Below are positions 1 through 9,507 of a stretch of 64,000 bases of DNA, piece by piece. This DNA comes from Gemmatimonadota bacterium (GTDB lineage: Bacteria; Gemmatimonadota; Gemmatimonadetes; Longimicrobiales; Gaopeijiaceae). The stretch covers positions 1-64,000 of the forward strand of contig JAPPGF010000036.1 of the NCBI GenBank assembly GCA_028875075.1, in the 5' to 3' direction. The stretch's first letter is position 1; each line of letters begins with the position of its first letter. The position numbers and the translations under genes were made by a program. Under the pieces are notes generated by a model. That model worked only from the letters and a program-made list of their open reading frames with translations, was not told the DNA's origin and searched no databases.

Positions 1-199
1 CCTGCCACGTCGCTGCGCCCGAAGCCCAGTCGTCCAGGTCGAGGACCCAGTGGTGGGCGGCCCGCGCCGGCCCGGCCGCCGCCCACCCCCCCAAGAAGTT
101 GAGATTTAGGCCCCCCACGGCCACTACCCCCCCCGCGCCCGGCGCGGGCCCCCCCCCCCCCCGCGCCCCCCGCCCCGCCCCCCGCCCCGCCCCCCCCAC
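1..199. other. C-rich low-complexity contig end
   Basis: The stretch from about 120 to 199 is almost only C and G, with runs of up to 13 or more C. The transglycosylase frame downstream has an in-frame stop near base 107, although the protein should continue upstream. This looks like a sequencing or assembly artefact at a contig edge rather than biology. No gene can be supported here. Confidence 0.6.
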
Positions 200-994
200 G
201 ACCCGCTTTCGTACTACACGGTTCTGGCTGCGGACCTGATGGGAGAAGACTTCCGGTTGAATCTGGCGGCGGATGAAGCATCGTCCCCCGCTCCGCCCTG
301 GCTGTTGGAAGGCATCGAGCACGTGGATCTGCTGCGCGCCGCAGGGCTAGACGAGGGGGAAATGGCCGAGATCGATCGGCTCACGGCACGTGCCCGTACG
401 GACGAGGCCGCGATGTACAGTTTGGCCGAGGCTCTGATCGAACGTGACCATACGATTCTGGCCATCAACATGGGGTACCAGCTTCGTCGGGACGGGGTGC
501 CCTGGACGCTCCGCCTGGCCCGGATCATCTACCCCTGGCGGTATCGCGAAGTGTTCGAACGAGAAGCGCACGAGAACGGCCTTGAGCCCTACCTGATCGC
601 TGCGCTTGCCCGTCAGGAATCGGCGTTCGATCCGGATATCCGCTCCGTCGCCAACGCGGTAGGGCTCATGCAGCTGCTCCCGTCGACTGCGACCGAAGTG
701 GCGCGCCGTAACGGGCCCGAGGACCTTCGCGAGGAGCTGCTTGAGGTGCCTGACGTAAACGTGCACCTCGGTACTCGCTACCTTGCGGACTTGTTGCGGC
801 GAAACCAGGGCGATATCGCCCGCTTCTTGGCGGGCTACAACGCGGGCCAGCGTCGCGTGCTGCGATGGCGGGAATTTGCAGAGGCCGCGGACCCACTGAC
901 CTTCACCGAACGCATTCCGTTCGCCGAGACCCGCAACTACGTGAAGGCCGTACGCCGCAACGTGGCGATCTACCGTGCGCTGTACGGTAACTGA
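200..994 (+). CDS. Soluble lytic murein transglycosylase, C-terminal part (5' truncated)
   Basis: This is the C-terminal part of a periplasmic Slt70-type enzyme that cleaves the MurNAc-GlcNAc bond of peptidoglycan and leaves a 1,6-anhydro end. The catalytic domain shows ARQESAF (the E is the general acid), GLMQLLP and the late AGYNAG motif, as in GH23 enzymes. The ORF track starts at an internal ATG (239), but the frame is open further upstream and reads DPLSYYTVLAADL, matching the linker that precedes the SLT domain in the family. The true start therefore lies before the low-complexity edge, and the helical N-terminal superhelix is missing. About 264 residues remain of a usual 600 to 700. 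Confidence 0.88.
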   Translation, partial: DPLSYYTVLAADLMGEDFRLNLAADEASSPAPPWLLEGIEHVDLLRAAGLDEGEMAEIDRLTARARTDEAAMYSLAEALIERDHTILAINMGYQLRRDGVPWTLRLARIIYPWRYREVFEREAHENGLEPYLIAALARQESAFDPDIRSVANAVGLMQLLPSTATEVARRNGPEDLREELLEVPDVNVHLGTRYLADLLRRNQGDIARFLAGYNAGQRRVLRWREFAEAADPLTFTERIPFAETRNYVKAVRRNVAIYRALYGN

Positions 995-1131
995 CGAGCG
1001 ATAACCGTTACTTACTTGCTCGCCTGCGGGGAAGCCCTCTAACCTGTTCTGGTCCACCTAGGTTCCGGGCGTCGCGGGGCCGTCCACGGTCCTCCTCTGC
1101 CCGCCGGTCCACCTGATTGGAGGGTGCAGGA

Positions 1132-1329
1132 ATGAAGGGTACCGTGAAGTGGTTCAACGACGCCAAGGGCTATGGTTTCATCACTCAGCCGGGCGGAGAT
1201 GACGTCTTCGTGCATTTTTCCGCGATTGTTGGCGACGGTTTCCGAACCCTTACGGAAGGCGAAGAGGTGGAATTCGAGCTCCAGCAGACCGACCGTGGCC
1301 TGCAGGCCTCGAAGGTGATTCGCGCCTGA
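1132..1329 (+). CDS. Cold-shock domain protein (CspA family)
   Basis: A 65-residue single OB-fold protein that binds single-stranded RNA and DNA and melts RNA secondary structure. The RNP1-like KGYGFI and RNP2-like VFVHF motifs are intact, and the length is normal for CspA proteins. The ORF track begins at a TTG (1117), but that codon overlaps a good GGAGG ribosome-binding site; the ATG at 1132 (MKGTVKWF) is the standard family start. The gene stands alone, with about 135 bases of leader after the transglycosylase and a strong hairpin just downstream, so it is probably transcribed as a short single-gene mRNA. Confidence 0.95.
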   Translation: MKGTVKWFNDAKGYGFITQPGGDDVFVHFSAIVGDGFRTLTEGEEVEFELQQTDRGLQASKVIRA

Positions 1330-1351
1330 TCCATCTCCTTCTTGGCTCTTT

Positions 1352-1384
1352 CGGGCGTCCCGTGGTTCGACCGCGGGGCGCCCG
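1352..1384 (+). terminator. Hairpin terminator after cold-shock gene
   Basis: A 14-bp stem (CGGGCGTCCCGTGG with CCGCGGGGCGCCCG, two G-U pairs) closes a 5-base loop TTCGA, 22 bases after the cold-shock stop codon. There is no long U-tract, only ATTCTT after the stem. A stem this long is unlikely by chance. The remaining bases up to polA (1385-1686) hold nothing I recognise. Confidence 0.7.
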
Positions 1385-1686
1385 GATTCTTCCGAACGAT
1401 GAAGGAATGCGGGAAAGTCCTACCTCGAACGTCTGGACACCGGCGGATTGATTGCCCGGCGCGTCACTACGTGGGCAACCCGCCTGCCGAATCTGCTGGG
1501 CCACACGACTCGGCGTCAGACCTGCCAAGTGAATAGTGAGTCGACTGCACATATCGTGGTATCGTAGTGCTGCCATGACAGGCGCTCGGGTAGCTTCCGA
1601 AGCTGTTGGTGAACTCGTTCTTAGTTCATTCTCTCGGGAACAGCACCCACGAAGACGGTGACGCAGCCGTGACCAGAGACCGCTGA

Positions 1687-4467
1687 GTGAAAGTCCCCTC
1701 CAAGACCGTCCCTCGCCTCTTCCTGATCGACGCCTACGCACTCATCTACCGAGCGTTCTTCGCGTTCGTCCAACGTCCGCTCATCAATTCTAGGGGAGAG
1801 AACACGTCCGCGCCCTTCGGCTTCACGAACTTCTTGCTCGAAGTGCTAGAAGAATGCAAACCCGACTACTTGGCGGTTGTGTTCGACGCGGGCACAAGCG
1901 GACGCAACGAGATCTACCCCGGCTACAAGGCTACGCGGGACGCGATGCCGGACGAGCTCAAGTGGAGCTTGCCTCGCATCAGTGAGGTAATCGATGCGTT
2001 GGGCGTCCGGCGCATCGTACTGGACGGGTGGGAGGCGGACGACGTGATCGGGACGTTGGCGCAGCGCGCGGTGGAGGCCGGGGTGGAGGCGGTCATCGTC
2101 TCGGCGGACAAGGACTACTATCAGCTTGTGGGCTCTCACGTCGTACTCATGAATCCAGGTCGCGGCGGCGCGACTGGGGTCGGAGCGGAATGGGTGGACG
2201 AGACCTCCGCGCCTAGGAAGTTTGGCGTGCCTCCTGCCCGGGTAGTGGATTACTTGGCACTCGTTGGCGACGCTTCTGACAACGTGCCTGGGGCCCCCGG
2301 CATAGGACCGAAGACGGCGCTCAAGCTTATCGAGGAGTACGGCGCCGTCGAGGACATCCTCGCACACGCGACCGACGTGAGCGGTCGGCGTACACGCGAC
2401 AGTCTACTCATGCACGCGGACACGGTGAGGCTCTCCAAACAGCTCGTGACGATCCAGACCGATGTCCCACTCGGTGGGCTGGAAGTGGAACACCTCCGCG
2501 TGGGTGAGCCAGACTATGCGCGTCTGCGTGAGCTGTTTGTGGCGTTGGAGTTCCGCGCGCTCGCGAACCAGTTCACTCGACCTGCGGCCTTGGCAGGCGC
2601 CGTCGAGCCCGAGGTGTCCACTGGTCGCACGAGATACCTGGCAATCACCGAACCCGACCGGGTCGGTAAGCTAGTCGCAGGGATCCGGGAACGGGGCTGG
2701 GTGGCGATCGAGTGTGAAACCAGCGCGCCGGACGCTATGCGCGCGGGGTTGGTCGGGATTGCGCTCGCGGTGGACGCTGGGAAGGCCTACTACCTGCCAT
2801 TTGGGCATTGCTCGCCCGGCGAATTCGAGCTGGGCGCCGGTGCCCAGGGGGTCGCCAACCTCCCCATGTTTGATGACCCGAGGATCGCGCCGCTCAGGGA
2901 CCTGCTTGAGGACCCGGACATCCGGAAGATCGGCCAAGATCTGAAGCGCGACTTGATCGTACTGTGGCGGTGCGGCGTAGAGCTGGCCGGTCTTTCGTTC
3001 GACACGATGGTCGCTTCGTACGTGCTCGACCCCGGTCGGCGGACCCATTCGCTCGAGGCGCTAGCACTGGATGTCCTCGCGCACAAGACGACCTCCTACG
3101 CCGATGTGGCCGGCCGCGGCCAGAAACAGATCTCGTTTGCGCAGGTCACGCTCGATGCCGCACGGGACTACGTGTGCCAAGGTGCGGACTATTCGCTGCG
3201 CCTCCACAAGCGTTTCCGTCCGGAGCTCGAGGAGCAGGGGATGGACGTACTCTTCCACGAGCTTGAGATGCCGCTCGTTCCGGTCCTTGCGCGCATGCAG
3301 CGACACGGCGTGCGCATCAATGAGGGCTTCTTCCGCGCGATGAGCCGGAAGCTCAATGAGGAGCTGAAGCTCTTGCAGCAGGAGATATGGAAGGAATCGG
3401 GTACCGAGTTCAACCTCAATTCCACGCTCCAGCTGCGGGAGGTGCTGTTCGAGAGACTCGCGCTACCGGTGATCAAACGCACCAAGACAGGACCCTCGAC
3501 AGACGCCAGCGTTCTGGCGGAACTGGCTGGCCAGGGCCATCGTGTACCGTTGGCGCTGCTTGAGTACCGAGAAATGGAGAAGCTTCGAGGGACCTACGTG
3601 GACGCACTCCCGGCGCTTGTCAGCCCTGAGACCGGCCGAATCCACACTTCGTTCAACCAGACCGTCGCGGCGACCGGTCGGCTCTCCTCGTCGGACCCCA
3701 ACCTCCAGAACATACCGGTCCGCACCGCCCTAGGTCGAGAGATCCGCAAGGGGTTCGTAGCCGAGGAGGGCTATCAACTGCTCGCGGTCGACTATTCGCA
3801 GATTGAGCTCCGCATCCTCGCCCACTTTTCGGGCGACGCGCCCCTCGTGAACGCTTTCCGCCAGGGGATCGACGTACACCGGCAAACCGCAGCCGTCGTT
3901 TTCGACGTGCCGATCAACAAAGTGAACGCGGAGCAGCGCGCGCAAGCAAAGACCATCAACTTTGCCACACTCTACGGGCAGGGCCCGTTCGCGCTTGCGC
4001 AGCAGCTAGGCACTTCACAGACGGACGCTAAGGCGTTCATCGATGCCTATTTTGAGCGATTTAGCGGCGTGAGGCGCTACTTGGACGAGATGGTGGAGAT
4101 GGCGCGCGAGAAGGGCTATGTCGAGACCCTCCTCGGGCGCCGCCGTTTCATCCCCGAGCTGGGGAGCCGAAACTGGAACATCCGGCAGTTCGGCGAGCGC
4201 GTGGCGCAGAACACGCCGATCCAAGGCACGGCCGCCGATCTAATCAAGACGGCGATGATCAATCTGGACCGGGCGCTCGAAGCGTCTGGTTGGGGCGCCC
4301 GCCTGCTGCTCACCGTACACGACGAGCTGCTGCTCGAAGTACCCGAAGATCATGTCGACGACGTTGGTTCTATCGTGGTCGAGCTGATGAAGAACGCGAT
4401 CACGCTCGACGTGCCGGTCGACGTCGACTACGGCATCGGCGACACTTGGTACGCGGCGAAGCGTTGA
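1687..4467 (+). CDS. polA: DNA polymerase I
   Basis: A 926-residue family A polymerase for Okazaki fragment processing and repair synthesis. The N-terminal third is a 5'-3' exonuclease (LFLIDAYALIYRAFFAF, helix-3-turn GAPGIGPKTALKLIEEYG). The polymerase domain is intact: motif A VDYSQIELRILAH, motif B RAQAKTINFATLYG with the Phe and Tyr of the O-helix, and motif C TVHDELLLEVPE. The middle 3'-5' exonuclease domain is altered: the first acidic motif reads AIECETSA where E. coli has AFDTETDS, and the last reads VCQGADYS where E. coli has AAEDADVT. Two of four metal-ligand aspartates are therefore replaced (one by Glu, one by Gly), so proofreading is probably weak. It starts with GTG and has no strong Shine-Dalgarno site. 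Confidence 0.96.
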   Translation: MKVPSKTVPRLFLIDAYALIYRAFFAFVQRPLINSRGENTSAPFGFTNFLLEVLEECKPDYLAVVFDAGTSGRNEIYPGYKATRDAMPDELKWSLPRISEVIDALGVRRIVLDGWEADDVIGTLAQRAVEAGVEAVIVSADKDYYQLVGSHVVLMNPGRGGATGVGAEWVDETSAPRKFGVPPARVVDYLALVGDASDNVPGAPGIGPKTALKLIEEYGAVEDILAHATDVSGRRTRDSLLMHADTVRLSKQLVTIQTDVPLGGLEVEHLRVGEPDYARLRELFVALEFRALANQFTRPAALAGAVEPEVSTGRTRYLAITEPDRVGKLVAGIRERGWVAIECETSAPDAMRAGLVGIALAVDAGKAYYLPFGHCSPGEFELGAGAQGVANLPMFDDPRIAPLRDLLEDPDIRKIGQDLKRDLIVLWRCGVELAGLSFDTMVASYVLDPGRRTHSLEALALDVLAHKTTSYADVAGRGQKQISFAQVTLDAARDYVCQGADYSLRLHKRFRPELEEQGMDVLFHELEMPLVPVLARMQRHGVRINEGFFRAMSRKLNEELKLLQQEIWKESGTEFNLNSTLQLREVLFERLALPVIKRTKTGPSTDASVLAELAGQGHRVPLALLEYREMEKLRGTYVDALPALVSPETGRIHTSFNQTVAATGRLSSSDPNLQNIPVRTALGREIRKGFVAEEGYQLLAVDYSQIELRILAHFSGDAPLVNAFRQGIDVHRQTAAVVFDVPINKVNAEQRAQAKTINFATLYGQGPFALAQQLGTSQTDAKAFIDAYFERFSGVRRYLDEMVEMAREKGYVETLLGRRRFIPELGSRNWNIRQFGERVAQNTPIQGTAADLIKTAMINLDRALEASGWGARLLLTVHDELLLEVPEDHVDDVGSIVVELMKNAITLDVPVDVDYGIGDTWYAAKR

Positions 4468-4486
4468 GCGTCGACCCGACCGCGCT

Positions 4487-5149
4487 TCAGTCGGCGGCGA
4501 AGCAGTAGAACAAACCAGCGCCACCAGATCCGGCGAGATTCTCCTGTGAGCAGCCTCGGCTCGGATGCGCTTGGTTCCACGGTGAGCCGGGAGTCTGGAA
4601 GGTGAAGCGGTCGTGGTGACCGACCATCGCGCTTCCCTCGGCGCTACTCGTCCAGTTGTTACAGGTCCGGTCATCTCCGGTTGGGAAGGCAGTTCCGTCG
4701 AGCTGCGTCCCCGTCAAGATGTCATGCATGTTCGGGGAGTCGCCGTTGGCACCCGAGTTCACCGGTTGGCCGTTCTCGTTGAGAGCGTTCTCGTAGTTGA
4801 TCGCCGCATTGTTGTAGTGTAGGTCGTCCACACCGGCCGCTATCCGGAGGCCTGCAGCGTTGAACCACGGCCCCTCGCCGATACGGTCTCGAGCGTTGAC
4901 AGCGGGTTGTTCCCCTGTGGCCTGTGTGCTCAGGTAGGCCCGCCAAGTGCGGTCGCGCTCTCCCGCTGCCTGAGCCAACGCTTCACAGTGGGTGTCGGCC
5001 CCGTCGAGACCACCGAGGTCAGCGCCGTTTCCCAATCCGACACTCGTGATGAAGAATCCAAGCGGCTCTTCCTGCGCGAAGCCACGGCTCGGAAGCGCAA
5101 TCGCGCAGGTCAGCACCACGGCCGTTAGGATCCACTTTGTGCTCATCAT
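4487..5149 (-). CDS. Secreted lectin-like protein
   Basis: A 220-residue exported protein. The N-terminus is a clear signal peptide (MMSTKWILTAVVLTCAIALP, cleavage near GFAQ). The mature part has the layout ADTHCEALA, WRAYLST, ARDRIGEGPWFNAAG, TCNNWTSS and a C-terminal FYCFAAD, as in proteins annotated as lectin (C-type-lectin or endostatin-like fold); four Cys could form two disulfides. The ORF track extends much further upstream, but GAGGAG lies 5 bases before the ATG at 5149 and the signal peptide begins there. It ends 20 bases from polA, tail to tail. Function is unknown; ligand binding is inferred from the fold only. Confidence 0.75.
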   Translation of the reverse strand: MMSTKWILTAVVLTCAIALPSRGFAQEEPLGFFITSVGLGNGADLGGLDGADTHCEALAQAAGERDRTWRAYLSTQATGEQPAVNARDRIGEGPWFNAAGLRIAAGVDDLHYNNAAINYENALNENGQPVNSGANGDSPNMHDILTGTQLDGTAFPTGDDRTCNNWTSSAEGSAMVGHHDRFTFQTPGSPWNQAHPSRGCSQENLAGSGGAGLFYCFAAD

Positions 5150-5298
5150 CGTCGCTCCTCGCACGGGGGCAAGCACTCGTTCGGGGACCAAGCGCAAAAT
5201 GGCATCCGCGAACGCGGTGGACCAGGGCGAGGTCCTAACCTGGCTTCGTCTGCCTAGATCACTGCGCAGGAACTGACCATACGGGAGCCCTCTGGCTG

Positions 5299-7323
5299 TC
5301 ACAGCCATCTTCGGAACCGACGATCCACCGAGACGACCCACTCCCAGTGTCCGTTGTTCAGCCCGCGGCCTAGGTCGAAGTGCACGACGTTCCAACCGAG
5401 TCCGAGGCCGGGCCCGGCCGACGCTAGGACGGAACCGTCCCTCACCGCTCCCGCAGCGGCGAACATGCGCAGGGCCACCCAAGGATCAAAGAGCGCAAAG
5501 GTCGCTTCGGCGCTTGCTAGCCAGAAGCCGTTCCCCGACTGCGCACGGAACGGATGACCGGGGAGGGTTCCCCGTCCGCCGAGGTAGTACAGCTGTTGGG
5601 GCGGTACGTCACCGAACGCGAAGCCGGCATGCACGCTTGCTCTTAGGTCGACGTCCGTCCCTAACCCGACACGTTCCCACTGCAGAACACCGTGAGTTTG
5701 ACCCACAGCGTTGACGTCTTCGTAGCCGTCCGGGTCGAACCAGCCGAGCTGACCGACAACGTCGAGCGCAAGGGCGTCAGTGAGCGCCTTTGAGTGCGAA
5801 AGCTCGATTGTGCCCAACCATCCTTTGGCGACGCCGGGCAGCGGTCGGTACCGACGTGCGTCATGGGGATCGAGCGCGGTGCGCGACGGGTCGTGCCGCT
5901 CCCACGTCAGCGACAGCCGGGTGGAAGCGTCGCTTGGTGCACTGCCCAGGAAGATCGAGAAACCCGAGCTGACCCAAGGGTCAATCCAGTCGCCTTCCCC
6001 AGTTAGCGCCAGAAACGTATTGAGGCCGTGGGACAAGCTGGCCAGTGGACCTAGATCGCGAAGCTCTCTCCAAAACGCTCGTATCCCCGTGCGCCCGCTT
6101 GCGTTCTCGATCGCTACGGTCGCCGAGGGGCGGCCAGCCCCGAACCCCCAGCCTCCGTGTGCCTTCACAACCCGGTCGCCACTGGGGCGCCAAGCGAGTC
6201 CAAGGCCTACGAAGGCTTGCTCGCCCCTGTTCCAACGGAAGACGTGGGAGACAGAGGGCACATACAGCCGGAGGGGCGCGAGCCCGCTCAAATAGCGTCC
6301 GGCGGTGAGCTCCAGCGCGCGCGCACGAATCTCCCGCAGGGATGGGGTTTGAGCAAGCTCCGATGCCTCCGCCTCGGGAATGAGCGATTCACCGAACGGG
6401 TAGCGTTCACGCTCCGCTTGAGGAGCGGCGGTGACCGTTGATCCCAAGAACAAGTGGTCGGGCAGCTCAACGTTGAACTCGTAGTCGCTAATCTCGAACC
6501 GACCACGAATCACACTTCCAGCCAGGAAGTCGAACAATGGCATCTCACGCCGAATCTCAACTTCCTGCCGATACGGAAGCCACCAGCGTCGTCTCCAAAG
6601 CGAATTGTCGAGCGAGATCCGTATGTAGTCCAAGTACCGGTCCACATACGAGGCCGGAGTGAAGGTGAACGTCATACGTACGATCGCTGCGGTTGCCCGA
6701 TCCAAGAACACGCTGCCGACAAAGCCGGGCTCTGCCAGACGCTTGGGCCGAACCTGCACTTCGTTCACCCGGACCATGAACTCCGTGCCCGGGGAAGCGA
6801 TCGCGAGGGAGTCGCCCAACCGGTAATCGTATACCGTTTCGGCTCCAGGTGCGGCAGGGTGGAGCACGGCTTCCACCTCGTCGCCGTCACCTAACCGGAT
6901 CCGATCGGCGAAGTCATCCTGTACGACAGTAAGGTGGTCGAGGTGGTAGCGAATATTGGTAGGAAGCAGCTTCTCGTCGCGCAGGCCAACAATGCGTTGT
7001 CGGGTGCCACGCGGGGCACGCCAGTAGACCTCGAGCGCGATCTGGTCAGCCTTCACCAGCATGCGTCGATCCGTATCAGGACGATCGATCAGGAAGAAGA
7101 TCCGGCCCGTTGCATTCGACCGATAGGTGCGCAGACCGGGGTCACTGGCCAGACCTTGGCGTACGTCACGCGCCCGCCGGATAAGTTCTAGGGCCGTGTC
7201 CGTGTTCCATCCGTCCCGTTCCGTGTCCTGCGATTGTGCCGTCGCGGGCCGTAACGCAAACAGGAACATGAGCCCCATGGTTTGCCGCCAGCGGGGTCGC
7301 AGCCTTCGGAAGCCAGTAGACAT
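5299..7323 (-). CDS. Outer-membrane beta-barrel protein with periplasmic N-domain
   Basis: A 674-residue exported protein. A basic start and hydrophobic stretch (GLMFLFALRPATAQ) form a signal peptide. Residues from about 60 to 280 look like a beta-rich periplasmic domain (FVGSVFLDRATAAIVRM, RWWLPYRQEVEIRRE) typical of DUF5686-like or surface-antigen proteins. The C-terminal half has amphipathic strands ending in YYLGGRGTLPGHPFRAQSG and SAEATFALFDPWVALRMFAAAG, which resembles the BamA/Omp85 barrel end. No POTRA domain is obvious. It lies between the sigma factor and the lectin-like gene, all leftward. The cargo or function is not known. Confidence 0.7.
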   Translation of the reverse strand: MSTGFRRLRPRWRQTMGLMFLFALRPATAQSQDTERDGWNTDTALELIRRARDVRQGLASDPGLRTYRSNATGRIFFLIDRPDTDRRMLVKADQIALEVYWRAPRGTRQRIVGLRDEKLLPTNIRYHLDHLTVVQDDFADRIRLGDGDEVEAVLHPAAPGAETVYDYRLGDSLAIASPGTEFMVRVNEVQVRPKRLAEPGFVGSVFLDRATAAIVRMTFTFTPASYVDRYLDYIRISLDNSLWRRRWWLPYRQEVEIRREMPLFDFLAGSVIRGRFEISDYEFNVELPDHLFLGSTVTAAPQAERERYPFGESLIPEAEASELAQTPSLREIRARALELTAGRYLSGLAPLRLYVPSVSHVFRWNRGEQAFVGLGLAWRPSGDRVVKAHGGWGFGAGRPSATVAIENASGRTGIRAFWRELRDLGPLASLSHGLNTFLALTGEGDWIDPWVSSGFSIFLGSAPSDASTRLSLTWERHDPSRTALDPHDARRYRPLPGVAKGWLGTIELSHSKALTDALALDVVGQLGWFDPDGYEDVNAVGQTHGVLQWERVGLGTDVDLRASVHAGFAFGDVPPQQLYYLGGRGTLPGHPFRAQSGNGFWLASAEATFALFDPWVALRMFAAAGAVRDGSVLASAGPGLGLGWNVVHFDLGRGLNNGHWEWVVSVDRRFRRWL

Positions 7324-7421
7324 TCGATGTCGTACCGGGGCCCTAGGAAGCAGTTCCTGAAATGTGAAGGCCCTGTCTGGCGTAACTGGACGGGGCCTTG
7401 ACCTAGTGCAGGAGGCGACTG

Positions 7422-8282
7422 TTAGTTGGAGACCCAGAATCCTGAGAGCGATTCTCCGTGCGGACTCTCCCGCAGCTTCTCGAACGCGCGATTACGGATT
7501 TGTCGAATGCGCTCGCGGGTAACACCCAGCAGCGATCCGATCTCCTCGAGCGTACGCTCCTCGCCGTCGTCTAGGCCGTAGTAGAGGTAGAGGATCTTGC
7601 GTTCCCGCTCGGTCAAATAGGACTCGAACATTGATTCCAGAAAATCGCGGCGCGCGATTGCCTCGACATCCTCTTCAATGTCGGCTCCATCCACGCCGCC
7701 GAATCTCTCGCCGAAGCTCGCGCTGTCTCGATCGCTCCGGTCGATGGGAGCGTCCAGGGAGAGCTCGCTGGCTGCCACCCGTCGCAGGGCGCGAATCGTT
7801 TCGACAGGTTCGCACATTTCCTCGGCGATCTCTTGGTCGGTTGGCGAACGCCCGAGCTGCTGTGTAAGCAGGGTGTCGGTGCGGGCCAGCTTGGCGAGGT
7901 TGGAGTTCTGGTTGAGCGGGATTCGGACTGAGCGGGTCTGCTCGGCGAGGGCTTGAAGAACAGTCTGGCGGATCCACCAAACAGCGTACGAGATGAACTT
8001 CACGCCCTTATCGGGATCAAACTTCTTGACTGCTTTGAGCAGCCCCTCGTTGCCGATACAGACTAGTTCGGCCAGACCGAGCCCGCGGCCCTGGTACTTC
8101 TTCACATAGGAGATCACGAAGCGGAGGTTGGCCGTTACGAGGCGCTCAGCGGCTTCCTTGTCACCAGTGCGTGCTCGTCGAGCCAGCGCTCGCTCTTCGG
8201 CGGGGTCTTGAATAAGAGGATATTTTTCGACGTCTTGCAGGTATTGATCGAACGAGTCTAGACCGCGGGAGGGGGAGAACAT
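7422..8282 (-). CDS. RNA polymerase sigma factor, RpoD/RpoS-like (group 2)
   Basis: A 286-residue sigma-70 family protein without region 1.1. Region 1.2 starts at DSFDQYLQDVEKYPLI, region 2 has ANLRFVISYVKKYQGRG and VKFISYAVWWIRQ (core and -10 recognition), region 3 follows, and region 4 has YYGLDDGEERTLEEIGSLLGVTRERIRQI with the -35 helix-turn-helix. Length and layout match group 2 factors used for stationary-phase or stress promoters. A close paralogue lies at 25214. The start is ATG with only a weak GAGG upstream. The leader (8283-8530) contains a possible folded element described separately. Confidence 0.93.
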   Translation of the reverse strand: MFSPSRGLDSFDQYLQDVEKYPLIQDPAEERALARRARTGDKEAAERLVTANLRFVISYVKKYQGRGLGLAELVCIGNEGLLKAVKKFDPDKGVKFISYAVWWIRQTVLQALAEQTRSVRIPLNQNSNLAKLARTDTLLTQQLGRSPTDQEIAEEMCEPVETIRALRRVAASELSLDAPIDRSDRDSASFGERFGGVDGADIEEDVEAIARRDFLESMFESYLTERERKILYLYYGLDDGEERTLEEIGSLLGVTRERIRQIRNRAFEKLRESPHGESLSGFWVSN

Positions 8283-8447
8283 CCGTGTAATCTGCCTCGC
8301 ACCAATAGGGTCAGACGGAGCTTGCTACCGTTCTCAGTCCAGAAACCGCGTGTCCCAACTGTCGATCGGCGGGTCGCGTACACGAAGACAACTTGGCCGC
8401 GAGCGTGCGAAGGGCTCGCAAAGCTATAAACCTCTGTTTCCAGAGTA

Positions 8448-8517
8448 AAGGTTCACGTTCCGTGCGATTGAACGGTTGCGAAGCTTTGGTTCGCGGGACT
8501 GAAACAGGGTGAACCTT
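8448..8517. other. Possible folded RNA element upstream of sigma gene
   Basis: A 9-bp perfect inverted repeat (AAGGTTCAC and GTGAACCTT) encloses two smaller hairpins, GTTC/GAAC and TGCGAA/TTCGCG with a 7-base loop, giving a three-way-junction shape about 166 bases upstream of the sigma ATG. A 9-bp repeat with this spacing can arise by chance several times in 64 kb, so this is only a candidate. The rest of the 8283-9005 gap holds no supportable gene. Confidence 0.2.
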
Positions 8518-9005
8518 GATCTGCTAAGTCCGGGTCAGACGGCGAATACCACTTCTAGATTGTCGATTCCTGGGGTCGCTCCCAGGGAAAGCAGAGCACG
8601 TAGGTACGCCCCTGTACGTTGTCGAGTTCCATCCACTTGTGAATGAGTCGATCGAGAGCCGTTCGGCGTGCGCGGCACGGGAGTGTACTGCGCGGGCGGG
8701 GAAGTGCCTGCGGTAGAGGGAACGGGAGCGAAGCGTTGCAGGCGGGATCCGACCGCAACGGGGAAGCGTCCTGGGTGCGACCGAGCGCGGGACTCAACCC
8801 GCCCGGGACTCAGATCATCTAGAGTTCCGCCGCGGCCAACGTAAGCGTGACCCGGTGCGCCGAGGCCGATGGGCGCGAGGTCGTCGACGTACGCCGTGAT
8901 CGCAATGCAAGAGGGGGGAGATAGGGGTGACGGGCGCGACGGAGAGTCTCGTGGAATCGTCCAGCGCCGATGCCGAGCGGGCGATCACATCTGCCCTGCT
9001 TCCGG

Positions 9006-9485
9006 TCATCGACAGCGGTGTCTGCGTTCAGCTTCCAGTGCGACGCCGACGAGGGTCCGCTTCGCGATCGCTCGCACGAAAACGGGACCGATCACCCAGT
9101 CCGCTGCCAAGCGACCGATGAGCGGCCAGGCTGGGCCACACCACTCGTACAAGACGCGGATGCGTGAGGTGTCCGCGCCGATTGGCGTCATCTCCCACAG
9201 TACGTTCATGCCGCTCGTGATCCCGTAGACATGCTGGAATATGACCCTGTGTTGTTCGACATCATGGTGCATCTCGGAGAGCCACCACACGGGCCATCCG
9301 ATCGGTATCGGACCTAGGGGACGCCACGCCGCCATTTCCAACAGCCCCGTCGCGAAGCCATCCCTGCGAAGGAATCGGGCTCTCCGATAGTGGCGGAGGA
9401 TGTCGGGCCAGCACTCGACGTTCGCAGCCACCCGGAAGCAAAGGCCGGTCGGAGCAGCCGCTTCGTATTCGTAGACTGTCCTCAC
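9006..9485 (-). CDS. SRPBCC (START-like) family protein
   Basis: About 159 residues with the polyketide-cyclase/START layout: a first strand VYEYEAAAPTGLCFRV, then AANVECWPDILRHYRRARFL (the 'wP...p' helix motif), central strands ending WEMTPIGADTSRIRVLYEW, and a long C-terminal helix from GRLAADWVIGPVFVRA. These proteins bind hydrophobic ligands; the ligand here cannot be read. The ORF track extends into the upstream cation transporter; a GTG at 9485 (MRTVYEYEA), 22 bases after that gene's stop, gives a normal family length. It is probably the last gene of the leftward BamA-like, transporter, SRPBCC unit. Confidence 0.7.
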   Translation of the reverse strand: MRTVYEYEAAAPTGLCFRVAANVECWPDILRHYRRARFLRRDGFATGLLEMAAWRPLGPIPIGWPVWWLSEMHHDVEQHRVIFQHVYGITSGMNVLWEMTPIGADTSRIRVLYEWCGPAWPLIGRLAADWVIGPVFVRAIAKRTLVGVALEAERRHRCR

Positions 9486-9507
9486 GGCTCGGCAGTCTAT
9501 GCCATTC

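Noticed and set aside
8555-8797. 80-aa ORF in the gap after the sigma gene
   Set aside because: No ribosome-binding site, Pro/Arg-rich start and no recognisable domain.
8785-8825. tRNA T-arm-like GCGGGTTGAGTCCCGC on the minus strand
   Set aside because: The loop lacks a base and no acceptor, D-arm or anticodon arm can be assembled around it.
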